Assembly (NCBI GenBank): GCA_029379385.1 | Contig: CM055610.1 | Location: 18,501,422-18,565,421 of the forward strand | Length of the DNA: 64,000 nucleotides | Direction of reading: 5' to 3' | Source: Quillaja saponaria | Lineage: Eukaryota; Streptophyta; Magnoliopsida; Fabales; Quillajaceae | Shown: positions 22,554-35,320 of the stretch, one piece after another | Layout: each line of letters begins with the position of its first letter | Position numbering within the stretch: the stretch's first letter is position 1 | The notes under the pieces: model-generated | Seen by the model: only the letters and a program-made list of their open reading frames with translations | Databases searched by the model: none | What the model was told of the DNA's origin: nothing | Translations under genes and position numbers: made by a program

Positions 22554-22755
22554 AACTACTACTCTCCAATTCAAAAGCAGAGATATGCTATGGTATGTTT
22601 GGTATCAATTTACCATCGGCTTCTTCGCAAATATTGAAGTCCTGGTTGAGTGCAGGGGGTCATCCCATGATACTATGCTCACATATCATCCCTGCAACTG
22701 CATTGAGAAACCTGCACAATGCATTGAGTGCAGGGAGTCTCTGGCAACATCAGTC

Positions 22756-23376
22756 ATGGGAATATATTGCATAGGGACATCAAACTTCATTAAGAAAGTT
22801 GGTACCATAAGTAGGAATCACATATCTAAGGGTTTTGAAATTGGATTAGAAGCAGAAGCATTGAGGCACTTGACTTCAGGCCTTTCAAGATTAACGAAGG
22901 AATATATTGCATATGGACATCAAACATCTCTAAGTTGCAATGTTGCATTAGGTGTGCATGTAACGGTTGTAAGATTTCATTTATCAGTGGTTTAATGGGT
23001 TCTTAATGTAGAATTATTGAAGTTTGTATTATCAAAGTTGAGGTGTCTAATAGAGATTGATAACAAGGATTTTAGCTGAATTGTGAGGTAGATTAGAGTC
23101 TGCCCAGCTTATCTATAGACTATTTAGTCATAAGACAAAAACAAATGGTTCATTAATACGTGACACTTTTATCTCTACTACTAATATATTTTCTTTAACA
23201 CTTGGGAGAAGAAGTGGGGGAAAAAAAGAAAAGTGGAGGCACTGTCTGGCAACTTCTGGCCCATTAAGGTTATTTGGACCCACTGAAGCCCAATGCTAAA
23301 TTGGTCTAAAGGGAAGGTAATCCCATGGTCTCAGAGCCTCAGTCTGAAGGACCATGTTTCTTGCCCTAGGGTTTAA
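22756..23376. other. Intergenic DNA between the snRNA cluster and MCMBP
   Basis: No gene supported; the last ~150 bp are the promoter of the MCM-binding protein gene. Confidence 0.45.
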
Positions 23377-23385
23377 TGGCGGGAA
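23377..23385 (+). promoter_or_regulatory. E2F-like site (distal)
   Basis: TGGCGGGAA, about 135 bp upstream of the MCMBP start codon. Confidence 0.55.
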
Positions 23386-23401
23386 TAAATAATCCCTAAG
23401 A

Positions 23402-23413
23402 TTTGGCGGGAAA
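23402..23413 (+). promoter_or_regulatory. Canonical E2F site
   Basis: TTTGGCGGGAAA, a perfect match to the plant E2F consensus TTTSSCGSGAAA, 105-116 bp upstream of the MCMBP ATG. Its Arabidopsis homologue was named E2F TARGET GENE 1, so S-phase activation by E2F is strongly suggested. Confidence 0.85.
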
Positions 23414-23437
23414 TCCGACCTACTTAGCTTTATAGGA

Positions 23438-23445
23438 GCGGGAAA
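23438..23445 (+). promoter_or_regulatory. E2F-like half site (proximal)
   Basis: GCGGGAAA, a third copy of the E2F core within 70 bp. Confidence 0.5.
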
Positions 23446-23517
23446 CCCATTGGGAGAGAGAGCGTTCTCAGCCACTACTGACTCGGCGGGTCTAAGAGAA
23501 CAGACTGAGTTTGAGAA

Positions 23518-26500
23518 ATGGTGGGTCTACCGTACGATTTCCTGGTGAACCCTCTCGGCGCTGTAAGATCGACCTTCGAGAAGGCATTAGCCTCGGGTTC
23601 GGACCCAACTTCTTTGGACGGCAAGGATTGGGGCGTCATTGAACTTTTCCGCAACTTTCTCTTTGATCAGGGCGGCCTCTCTCAGGTTTGATTTGCATAA
23701 TATGTGTATTTTATCTTCTATCTGTCCATGGATAAGATCTGCCTGATTTTTGAAGTCGCGTTTTGCCTGCAGTAGTTGGCATCACGGATTTGTTAGTTTC
23801 GTAGAGTATGGGTATTTTTCGATTCATTTGATCTGTAAATCTTTTGGGTTTATAATTATGATTTTTTTCATGTAGATGCTAAGTTTACTGTGTGCCTCTT
23901 CTATTTCAAAAGGAGTTTGATTTTCCTATATATGAGCTCGATCAATGCCCTAGTTCACAGAGTTGAATACCATAATTGCCATTCTAATTTCGAGAAATAT
24001 CGTCAATATCTTATTTGGGTAGTCTTTGTTGAATGTAACTTTTTCTACTTGGGCATGTGGACTATAGGCTCCAGTTCTGAACCGTGCCACAATCAGACGG
24101 GTGCAACCCAATACTCTGGTTCGGTTCCGGGGAATGATACAAGACATGCTTGGAAATGAGTTTTACGTTGGTGCTTATAAGGTATGTCTTAGAAATTTTC
24201 TTTCAGATCCTGAAATATCTAAATCAATTATCTCTTGTAAGCTTTATAGTTAGTTTTTTTTTTTTTTTTTTTAAAGGACGATTCAGTGTGGAGGACCAAC
24301 AAATTTATGGATGTTTCTCAATTTCCTATGGATACTTCTTCAGACAAGAAAGTTTGGGAACGCAGACTGCTATACTGTGTTCAGGTGAGTTATTCAAAGT
24401 ACGTATTATCTAAAAGTGCAATTTGCTACTTATTAGCAAAAAAATAAAGTACAATTTGCCGACACCTTACTTTTTAATAAAGAAAAATAGAATAAAATGA
24501 TGAACTATAATGGATAAGTGAAATCTGGACTGTGCAAAAAAGGAAAAAGGTAAAAGCGGACCTTTTAATGAGATTATTCTTACTGGTTATTGTTTTTGAC
24601 TTTATTTTCAGGTTCCAGGACAGAGCTCTTGGACTGAAATTTCTTCGGAGACAGTTATTAATGGATCTATGGATTGGGAATTCCCACTAAGAGAAAAACG
24701 GAGGAGAGAAGTTGATGAATCTTCTGATTTTATGGATATTCTTGTATGATTTTCTCAATTATTTGTTCATTTCTTTCCGTTCTTTAGCTGCTTTAGAATA
24801 AATGCAGTGGTTGGTAGGAACAGTCACTACAATATTATCTTTGTGAATTGAGGGGTCCAACCTTCATTGTATTTGCTTCTGTAACAATTGGTGCATTGTG
24901 AAGAATGACAGGATTTGCACTAATTAGCATTTTAATTTAAGGATTCTCATTAGATGGTCAAAACATTAATTACTAATATTCTGTAGTATGTCCATCATCT
25001 CTTTATCTGACACATTGATCTCACTTTCAGGACTCAAATGACGAGGTTCAAAGTTCTTCTAGTATGAAGAAACGTGTAAGTGGGAAATATCTTCATTACC
25101 TCCTCTCTTTCGTTGAACTTGTTTGGTCTGGTTTTAAATGTAAGTCCCAATCAAACTTAATTCTGAAACATGTCTGTAGTTCTACTATCAATGTGCAAAA
25201 GGAGTGATAGTGCATGTGCATAAGAACTCTACCAACATTTAAAATGTAATAAATTTAATACTATTAATAGAATGATCTTTTTGCTCCTTTTAACTACCTT
25301 GGTTTAAGTTAACATCATCAATTTCAACTTAAAGTTGGTGCAAATATACTCCTTACTTCAGAAAATTTTCTGGCTCACTTACTTCTGAAATTCGTGTTTG
25401 TTGAATTTCCTTTCTTTTTAATAGAAAGAAGATGGACACCCTTCCCATGCTTCTCAGTCTCGGGGAACTTTGACTGTGGCTACTGACTCTAGCATGTGTA
25501 AGGTGCCTAATGTTGATGGTGATTATACTCCTTGTCTTGTAAAGGCAAGTAGTTGCTCCCTCTACAACTTCTTATGTTCTAATGAATTTATCCTGTTATA
25601 TAGTAAGTATGTTGGCCAATACTATTGTCTTTTTATCCAAATCTAATTCAAACAATTTACTTTTTCTTTTCGCCCTTCTAATCATGCAGATATATGATTC
25701 TCCAGAGTCTGACTTGAAGCTGAATGATGTTTTTGAGTTTATTGGTGTCCTTACTTTTGATCCAGAGCTTCAAACGGACAAGGAAGATCATAATGAATTT
25801 TCAATTGAATTTCATGAAGATGCTTTGGTCCAATTGCCTCCTAACAAGGTGTTTGTTTTGTTTTATTGCTGGAACATTGTTTGTCCCCTTTAAATGGATG
25901 AAACTTTGGTGTATGTTTGCATTATATGTGTTGTTGGGATCCACCATATATAACTAATGGTCCAGTTTTCTCAATCTATATCCAAAGGTCCATGATCACT
26001 GCTGAAAGCTATTATGAATTCCTAATAGGATCATCACAGGCTTGTTCTTGTTGACTCCAAATCATTCTAAATTTATTTGAAACTAAATCTTATCTGCATT
26101 TCTTATTGGGAACAAGTACAGAACCATGAAAACCCATTTGAGTAATATACCTATGATAATCTGTTAAACTACTCTTTTTCTTTTGTGTGGTTCAGGTACC
26201 ACGCCTCCATTGTCTTATTCACAGGAAGCTTGCAGCTAACGACTTCCTCAAGAGCTCTCCCATGATGGAGGTAATAAATGCATGCTTAAATATAATTCTA
26301 CGTTCCTGATTGATTGATAAATGCATGCCAAGGTGCAATTTATTTCTGATTGAATGATAAATTTATTCCTAAATGCAGTCTTGGGCTCTTGTTTCCCTAA
26401 TTAATTGACTCTGAAACTGATTTTTGTGTTACGTGTTTTGTATACTTAAAAAAACAAAAGCATTTTTGTCCAAATTCCTTAGTTGCTTTTTGTATTTGCT

Positions 26501-28295
26501 CGTTAATCCGTCAGCTATTTCCTTGTACAGCTAAAGCCCCACTGGGTCAAATCAATCAGGGAAGATCTGCTGAAGCATCTTACTGCTGTTCTTGGGAATG
26601 ATGATTTAGCTGCTCATTTCATGTTGTTGCATCTTCTATCCAGGGTATGTGTTACTGTACAATGCACTGTTTCCAGTTTTTCCTTTTTATGGATGATCAG
26701 ATCTTGTTTCTACTCTTGTTAATTTTTACATGTTTTGAATTCATATCTGTTATGTAGTATACTAATATTTTTCCTTGTTCCTTTTCCACATCCCTTGGGA
26801 GCTCTTGACTAACAAGTTGTACCTGGACAGGTTCATGCTAGAACGGAAACTGTTGCTGTGGGCAAGCTTTCGCTAAATTTTACTTGTTTTAGCAAAGAAA
26901 GTGTATCTGTATTTGGTAATCATTTGGGTGATGCCATCAAGAACTTGATACCTTTCACTCATTTTATATCCCTGACTGTGGATTATCTTAACACCGCTTC
27001 ACTTGCCCCACAAAAGGATTACGATACAAACAGGTACTCAGGACTTGCATCTCACTTTCAATTTGTAATTCTGATCTTGTTAGTGTTCTTCATATGTTTA
27101 CTACTTTTCGTGCTTAATGCTCCAGATTGGTTGCTGGAGTTCTGCAATTAGCTGAAGGGTCACACTTACTAATTGACGAGACCAAACTGGAAGCTGGGAC
27201 CCTCAACTCTGTTGGGGTAGAGAATGCACGGTTGCTCAAAATTTTGATGGAGTTCCAGAAGGTAACTTCTTGTTTTGTTTATCATATGTTTTGTGTGGGC
27301 ATATATATGGACTCCTATCCTGTTAGCAGGTTTATGTAGATGCAATTTACTGTGTTGTGTACAACTGGTCAAAATCTGCATAATTCTATCTACAAATGAG
27401 AATTTGCTGCTCGATTAAAATTTACAACTAAGTATCTTGGAAGCAAATTAGAGCTGATAGATGTTTAAAATGTGTTTGTTTCAGGTGGAATATGATTTCA
27501 AGTTCTACAAAATGGACATGGCTGCTGATGTTCAATTGTTAATTCTGTCTGATGGCAAATCTAACATTTTGCCAGCTGATTTGGTTGTCCCTTTCCAGCC
27601 TTCTACTGTAGATTCCCTTGATTCGATGCCTACAGAAGCACTAGAAGCTTGGAGGTGGTATTTGGCTACTGTTAAATTACTGCCACATTCTATTGAATCA
27701 GAAATGCAGAAGGTATACTTCGGGATTACTTCAGTGTTAATTCCTATGAATTATGGTTTCTTTGGCAGCATAAATAACTATTAATTGCATATTATATAGT
27801 GGAGTTTGCATTAGGTGATTCACTTATTCATAGATTTCCACATTCGATTGATCTCTTATGTCAGGTTTATTTCACATAAAGAAATCTATTTCATTTCTGT
27901 GAATTTTCTTTCAGCAGTGTATGTGTGTAGCTTCATTTTCAGATATAGGTCCTGGGCAGGGACTACTCATTTAAATCACTCATCAGTTATCTTTAACTTG
28001 TTTGATACCATTACAATGTTGGTTTACACTTTTCCAGGTGGTAGAAAACGATTTAGTTGCAGCCAGGCAAGCAGATAGGAATTTGGGATCCCAAGATTTT
28101 AGCAGGTTAGAGAGACTACTTTTCTTTGAATTTTTGTTATTATGTTTTGTCCCTTAACAAGTGTATCTTTTTGGACACAGATGGTTAACGATGGCCCGCC
28201 TTGTCTCTGCAAGTTTTGGTGAGACCTGCCTCTCATTAGAACATTGGCAAATGGTAAAGGAACTAGAGAGGATGCGAAAAGAGAGGCTAAAGTGA
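23518..28295 (+). CDS. ETG1: Mini-chromosome maintenance complex-binding protein
   Basis: Nuclear protein that binds the MCM2-7 replicative helicase and helps its unloading and sister-chromatid cohesion (ETG1/MCMBP family knowledge). Fourteen exons: 23518-23685, 24068-24181, 24277-24384, 24612-24743, 25031-25075, 25425-25544, 25690-25848, 26196-26270, 26531-26644, 26831-27033, 27126-27261, 27485-27712, 28038-28105, 28181-28295. Total 1785 nt, 594 aa (Arabidopsis about 589). Landmarks: N-terminus MVGLPYDFLVNPLGAV, QPNTLVRFRGMIQDMLGNEF, IYDSPESDLKLNDVFEF, VPRLHCLIHRKL, GTLNSVGVENA, KVEYDFKFYKMDMA and the C-terminus LEHWQMVKELERMRKERLK. All phases agree and no internal stops occur. Intron 6 appears to start with GC (AAG before GCAAGT at 25545). 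The promoter holds three E2F-like sites. Confidence 0.95.
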
Positions 28296-29558
28296 AGTAT
28301 GCAATCAGTTCCTAATGCATTGGATAATGTTATGAATTATAATTATGTACATATTGTATCTCTGATTTATGAATCAGATCCAGTTAAATGGTTTTGTATG
28401 GAATTGAAGTGGCCATTTGATAATTGAACTGTGATATCATTTTGCATTCAGTTGCGCATAGGTTGAAGTGCAAGTTCATACGGACGTCATTCAGTTTAAT
28501 ATGCAGTTCTCGTAGGTTGTCTTGTATGTTGTCTGCTGATCTAGCATATTTTCTTTTTCATTTTTTGGAAAGGATTTACATTCATGTTTTGTACTTAATA
28601 ATGAGTCTTGTGCTGAATGAGAAAGCATTTTGAATATGAAGGTTAAAACCTATGTGAAGTGGCTGACAATGAAATAACCGTATATAAAGCTTGTTAGTGA
28701 CAGTCAACAATTTAAAAGCTAATGCTTCAAGTTCGCTATATCTGACTTCTAGGAATCATTTCCTTTCTTTCACTGGCAATGAATAATACTAATCCTAGAT
28801 ATCGTGCATGGATGAACATTACATACGCATAGTGTATCATACTGTTTGGAGAAGTATTCTATGCCTTTGCCCGTATTCCAAATTACTTCCCTGTTAATTC
28901 TGCTTTATGCTGTTACATTTTACAGATTTCAGCTTCACAGTTTTACTGTGAAGCACTATAGCCTCCTCGTTTCCCTTATTTAGTATCTTAGTTGATATTT
29001 AATCCAGGAACCTTCCATTCTTAAGCTTTGCTTTCTTGTTAAAATACGTGTACCAGAAGCCCAAATTGGTAAATTTCTTTGCAAACTTTTGGGCAGAATT
29101 GCATATGGAAGACAGACAAGAGTAAGTATTTTTGAGGATCATAGGAGGAATCAGTCAATTGGCATTAGCCTTGTTTTAATTCTAGTATTATTCCTAATTT
29201 AGGAGGTGTACTAGACTAGTAGTTCATTAGAGAAGAATTGTAGCATTGTATTAAGTAAGGACAATACAATTGATATGAAGTTGAAGTCGCCCAAACTTGG
29301 TTTAATACCAGTTTGGGGATTTAAATATACACAAACTAAAAGAGATACTCATGGCCTTTGATTCAAACAATAAAAGGCAATCAATGGAATATCCCTGTTT
29401 TGAAAGTAACTTAGAGATAAAGGCCTAGCGGGTGCCATATAGCCACCTCAGCAATAGAGGCCACATCATCATGGACCTCTCCTACTCTACCCACTCTCTT
29501 CCATACCCTCCTTTAAGTGCCATATTACATATACAAAGTTTCAATTTAACTGCAAATT
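28296..29558. other. 3' UTR of MCMBP and intergenic DNA
   Basis: The first few hundred bases are likely 3' UTR, and the last ~100 include the 3' UTR of the minus-strand expansin. Nothing else recognised. Confidence 0.45.
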
Positions 29559-30577
29559 CTAGAATTGACTCCCCTGAAATGTCTGTCCAAATTGCCAACT
29601 AGCTGGTACAACATTGTAGCTAGTTACCGTCCTACCGTCACTGGTAGTGACCTGGAAGGAGAGGCGCTGGCCATTGAGGTAGGAGTTGCTCTGCCAATTC
29701 TGGCCCCAGTTTCTTGACATGGTTTGCCATCCTGTCCTAGATCCCTTAATTGACACAGAATGGACATCTCCAGCGCCACCAACATTTGTGATAAGCACCA
29801 AGTTGAAGTAAGAATGGCCATTGATGGTGAATCTGATTCCTCCCTTCTTCACACAGGGGACTCTGTTTTTTTAAGACCAAAACAAACACGTTAATGGGAT
29901 AAGCTTGCTAAATTCAATTGAGAATGTTTAAAGAATGAGATATTTGTGTTTGTATTCTTTTACCTTCTAAAGGATACAGGAACAATTCCAGCTCGGTATT
30001 GAGCAATTTGTAAGAAAGCAGGCTCAGCCAAATCGAAGTGTTGCAAAGGAGGATTGCACCACCCACCATTGTCATTAGACAAACCAAGGTTAGGGGGGCA
30101 GAAGTTTGTGGCTGTCACCGTGATTGTACCAGGGAGGCACCATTTAGGGTCACTGTCGCATCTCATCTCGTAACAAGACCCGCAGCTCAGGCCACTGTTG
30201 AATAGAGCAGTGCTGAGTGCTGCAGTGTTAGTCCCATAGCCTTGACTGTACAAATTTCCATAGCCACAAGCACCCCCTGCAATAATAGCAACCAATTTAG
30301 TTTCCTATGTGACCAATATTGTAACTCATAAAGACCCTTTATAGTTGCCAATCCAAGAAGTTTTTTTGAACATCATCTATAGAGTTATAAGCACTATATA
30401 AAACACTACCATATTTCAAATGAGGAGAAACTCACCCATTGTGCCAGAGGCATCTCCCCCACCATAAAATGTGGCATGTCCCCCTTGCCATCCTCCATAG
30501 TCAGCATAAGTGCCCTTGAGGCATAGGTTAAGGAGAAAGAATAGAAGAGAAATAGCAGAGAATGCTGCAATGGCCAT
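29559..30577 (-). CDS. Alpha-expansin (EXPA2/EXPA8-like)
   Basis: Secreted cell-wall loosening protein acting on cellulose-xyloglucan contacts without hydrolysis. Three exons on the minus strand: 30577-30436, 30276-29964, 29862-29559, with phases 1 and 2; total 759 nt, 252 aa, the normal family size. Order: signal peptide ([20 protein letters not shown] then KGTYA), [20 protein letters not shown], the [20 protein letters not shown] block of the double-psi barrel, Cys-rich core ([10 protein letters not shown]), the [19 protein letters not shown] region with the HFD motif, then the C-terminal grass-pollen-like domain ([20 protein letters not shown]) ending in [13 protein letters not shown]. That end resembles Arabidopsis EXPA2/8. 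Both intron positions are typical for alpha-expansins. Complete and intact. Confidence 0.95.
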
Positions 30578-30683
30578 TGTGTATAATGCTGCTCAAAGAA
30601 GCTAGAGAGAGAAGATTTAGCTGCTGAATGCTTTTACTGCTTGCTGCTTAGTTGCTTATAACAAAGAGATATAGGGGGTTTAC

Positions 30684-30692
30684 TTATATAAG
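30684..30692 (-). promoter_or_regulatory. TATA box of the expansin gene
   Basis: TTATATAAG on the minus strand about 110 bp before the ATG at 30577. Confidence 0.55.
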
Positions 30693-30699
30693 GGGAAAA

Positions 30700-33600
30700 G
30701 GCAAGGTTGGGGCATTGAGAACTTAGATGTAGGGTCATTTAGTAGAAAGGGACAATATAGCAATGCTCAAGTTTGGAAATTGAAGAGAAGCTAAAACCAC
30801 AAAAACAGATTCATATTTTTCAGGTCATATTACTATTTGGATCAAATTAAGTGCACATGCAAATGTTCCAGTTAGACTACCGACTGCTTAAACTATGTCC
30901 CCACTTGCACATGCATTTCTCAACCGTTTTGCTTTGGCCTTCCAATATTTTATTGTTTATCTCTAATGCTTAAATACGTGTAATAATTTTATGGTATTTT
31001 CTTCTTAAATTTCCAGAAATCACGCAATCACGCAACAATCTAAAACTCATGGAGATGTCCAACTTGGTGGTCTATGGAGGCTACAACAAAATCAGTAGAA
31101 TATGCAAAACTTGGTAAAGGGTATTACACTATAATTACTTGCAAAATCTTTTTCATCCTCTACATGTTTTCCACTCATTGACCCATAATTAGTTCAAATA
31201 GTTACAACTTTTATTACTATAAGATAAGAAGATAAGATATAGAGGAATATAGTTTTGTGTTCACAATGACTCAGTGCTGCTGGGTATATGTCCTTTAATT
31301 ATAAACATTAAGATGCTTTTACAAACAAGAATCAAGATTTGCCCTCTACCTAGCTTCTGCTCATGGTTATGTCTTCTATGCATTTGTAAGAGACAAGCAT
31401 TATAAATTTATAACATTAATATGCAAATTAAGGATATAATAATGCAAAGGATCTGGCGGGTAGCCGACATGCAAATTAATGGTAATTCTCTCAAAATAAG
31501 AGCTTGAGTTTTTGGTTTTACGTCTGTGTGTAGTTGCTTGAAGAGCATTGTTGGTATCTAATAATGCTATTTTTAGGTGGTAAACGGATCAATTTATACA
31601 TATATAGACTAATTCATTTTCTCTATCGTATCAAATTAGAAAATTAATAAAACAACATTGACGAAAGTTTTGAATTGAAGTCAAGAAAAATGAAGATTTG
31701 TTGATAACCACTACACAAACCTAAGGGCGAAAATCTAAATTTTTTGGGTACATTTTAAAATTTTCTTATGAAAATGTTAGATTCTCATGTTAGGGTTTTC
31801 ACTAAATCTATGAACAAACATAGCTTGTTTAAAAGTTAAAAATTAGGCATTTTTATATTGTAGATGACTCATGTGGATCTCCTTTTAGATTTATTTTGTC
31901 GGTTACTATTAAAAACTTGACTAAACTTCCCTCTGTTTAAGCAAATTATCATTGAATAAGTAGCAGATGACAAAGTGATTGCAACTTCACTTAATAATCT
32001 ATTAGCATTAGTTTAGTGTCAAATCAACTACACGTGGTTGCTACTAAATAAAAGGACTTCAGAACTAATTGAAACAAACACCATATTAATTATTTTACTT
32101 GATCATTGAGCCTAGACAAGTGTAAGGATGGTGTAGTTTTTTAGTTAAATATATATATAATTCAAAAGAATAAAAATTTGCGTAGTTGTCAACCTTTTAT
32201 TAGTTATCATCGATTAATTGAAATGATATCTGAATTCAAAATTGTTGTTATTACTAGTTTCGAATTTGAAACTAAAGCTCTCCTAACATGATCCACATTC
32301 TAAAATTCTTTTCCGATTATTATTTCTCAATTTCTTCTCTTAATTGAAAAAAAAAATAAAATCAATTTTACCATTAAACAAAAAAAAAATGAAAAGATTT
32401 GATAATGATCCTACCATGTTAGGAGCACATGGAAGTCCCGCCCTTTGCGGTCCCTTATATTCATGCATCGTTATCAGAAATATTTGAGGAGGGTGTTTCA
32501 TTTGTATATAATCTCACAAAGAGATAATCATATAATCATGCATACATAAGCATAAGCAATTTTTTAAAATAAAAAATAAAAAATGCACTAGTCAATGACT
32601 TGTGGATAATTAATAAGAACAAATATAAAGTTAGAGGTAGCAACTTTTTTTATTCTTATTGTAAATTAATTTCATGCTGAGAAGAAGTTGAAACATGAAG
32701 AATCATCCCTTTCTAGCTTTTATATTAAAAATTTCCTTCAACCAAATCTTAGAATTTGTCACTTATAGAGGGAATATAAGGTGGTTTTGTAGAATCAACA
32801 CCTCCAATGTATATGAATTAGCTAATAATATTTTCTAGACTATTATTTTTTTATAAAAATAAATAAAAAATTGTTTATGCTCTCTCTCATACACAAACAC
32901 AAATTTCAATAATAAGAATATGAAATAAATGATGATGAGCCAATTTGATTTGGCTTCTGTGCTTTGTCAAAAATTGTGGCCTTACTATTTAGATAACTGC
33001 TTTAAGAGGTATATATTGTCAAATGGAATCTCAAAGTTACTTAGTCTTTTGTTTCTAGATGACATAGGAAAAAAGAATAATTCTGCTTTGAAATTTAGGC
33101 CATTAATTACTTTGTAATACTTTTTCTAAATGGATTAATTTCTATTTTTACTAAGCTTAGTCTCTCTTGTATGAAAGACTAATATCTATAAATATGCGCA
33201 AAAACTCAAAGGTCAAAAAAGGAAAAGTATGAAGTGTCTTGTGATTTTAACTTGACTTTGTAGCTTAAGATAAGAATTTCCTACATTTATATAAAAGAAT
33301 TTTTTAATGAATATTCTAAGTATATTTGTTAAACTATAATAAATATGATTTTTAAAAATTAAAAATCTCTAAAAGTAGTAATTATGTTTTAAATAACACT
33401 GAAATCATACCACAATAAAGTTACAAATTTTTTATTTATAAAATCTCAACAAATATTTTTAGGATACTAATTTTTTTTAATAAATAAAAAGAAAGAAATA
33501 AAAAGCGGGAAGAATAATTTAAGCAAATAATGGACCGTTCAAATTTTGGTGCTTGAAGTATCAACCAACCTTTCTTTAGCTAGGGGTAGGGTTATCAAAC

Positions 33601-34214
33601 TTGAAATAATTAAGAACCACAAAAGGCATGTGGATTTTATCCAAATGTTGTTTGTTGGGGTGGGGACCAATGAAAATACCCTTCGCAAGGGTTGTCCATT
33701 AATTAGTCCCAACACCACGTCCCAAAAACATATACATATATATATATTGGCCAATTGGCTGGGTTTTGAATTGGTGTCACTTTCTTGTGGTAGTTAATAA
33801 CATGATCATATATAGAAGACATATAGAACAAATTTCACATAGTGTTTCTAAGATTATGCAACTTCAAACTTCATGTTCCTAACCCCCACCATGTGCATTT
33901 AAACTTGGTGTTTTGTTTGGGGGAGGTGTAGGCCACCCATAACCGTTGTAAGGTGACAAATTGTTGAATATTTGGTGTCCAAGTCCTACATCCATTTACA
34001 TCTTGAAAATGATACGTGGCATAAACATGTTCTTCAGCTTGCTAATGTTTTCGATGGTGTTGTAACTAATTTTTACCAATTATTTAGATGTTGACAATGT
34101 CCATTTTTTTGAGTAGACAAAAAAACCGATCATTCTTTATTAACAACGAATTGAGAAAGGGGTTGAACAGATACTTTCGATAAGCATCCTAAAGTTTGAA
34201 CGCTTGTGACTATC
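30700..34214. other. Long intergenic region
   Basis: AT-rich, no open frame that matches a family I know, and no clear transposon ends. The first kilobase is expansin promoter. Confidence 0.5.
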
Positions 34215-35320
34215 AAGGGCCCATTTGGCATGGCCCAGGACATGCAGCTTGGGCTGTGTTGGACTAGCATGTTGTGCCACGGCCCAAGCGCGGCCTACGC
34301 TGTGCATCTTGAAAGAGATAGTTTGCCAAAAATGCCCTTTCTCTTTTCCAAAAAAATTCGCCCTTTGGCCCACCTTTTTACCAAGAATGTACTCCCTCTT
34401 CCCTTTAATTCCAAAATTGTCCTGCTGCCAACGGTAGAATTTTTTTCTTTTTTTTCGTTTTTGCTTTTTTAAAACTCTATTAATTCCACAATTCATTCAC
34501 CAAATTCTCTTCTCTCTCACATATTTGAAGAAAAATTCTCAATATTTTCAATGTATGAAAGTTCTTTTTTTTTTTCATTATAGTAATTTATTTAAATTGT
34601 GCTATTTATATGTTATTCATGTATAAATTATTTATAATTAATATCACTATTATGATATTTTCCCGGATCATTTACAAGATGAGTACTTAGAGAAAAAGAA
34701 CTTTTGAAGTCATGGACTATATGAAAATTCACTTAATTCTCTACACCCAAGCTCAATGACGAAAGTCTGTGTTAGTATAAAATAATAAAATATCATCTTG
34801 TCTCCATATGAAAACAAAAGAGAGGACCAGAATGACTAAATCATTCTCTTAGTAGAGCTGGTTATTGTTGAATTTTTTAGTTTACAATAATTATTAGTCT
34901 TATTTTATAATTTGTAATGAAAGGTGTCGTTTTAATTTAAAGACTATTTTTTAATTATTAGTCTTATTTTATAATTTTTAATGGCAATTGTTAATTTAAT
35001 TTTTTCAATTATGTTATTTACAATTTTAATTAAAATTAATTTCAATCAAAAATTTAAAGTGAATAAAAATAATTAGTTTAATTTCAATTACAAATTAAAA
35101 CTAAATGAAAATGAGTTTTTTTTCAATGAAAAATAAGACCAAATAGAAATTAGTTTATCTCTACAACATTATAAAATAATTCCCTACATAAAAATTATAT
35201 TTTTAGACCACAATCACAAATCATAGTTTTAAAATAATTCGAATAAACAACCAAGTTGAGACATTGAGACAAGGTCCGAGACCATGATCTCTATCTCTCC
35301 ACCAAATCAAACAAACCCCA
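34215..35320 (-). mobile_element. Non-autonomous DNA transposon-like repeat, copy B (inverted relative to copy A)
   Basis: Begins AAGGGCCCATTTGGCA and ends with CCAAATCAAACAAACCCC, whose complement resembles the left end of the copy at 2182. The interior also matches copy A when reversed: an AT-rich stretch with AAACTAATTT...TTTAGTTTTAA words, and a segment with GCCCTTT...CCAAAATTG words. At ~1.1 kb it is longer than copy A (~0.6 kb), so one has gained or lost sequence. No transposase frame is visible. Confidence 0.5.

Larger units (their letters stand above)
21055..22755 (+). repeat. Tandem segmental duplication, unit 2 (U2-U5)
   Basis: Second copy of the unit at 19075-20840, in the same orientation. 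The RNA genes and promoter elements are the best-preserved parts; the spacers have diverged by substitutions and indels. An additional internal echo (GAATATATTGCATA followed by GGACATCAAAC) occurs twice near 22760 and 22900. Confidence 0.8.
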
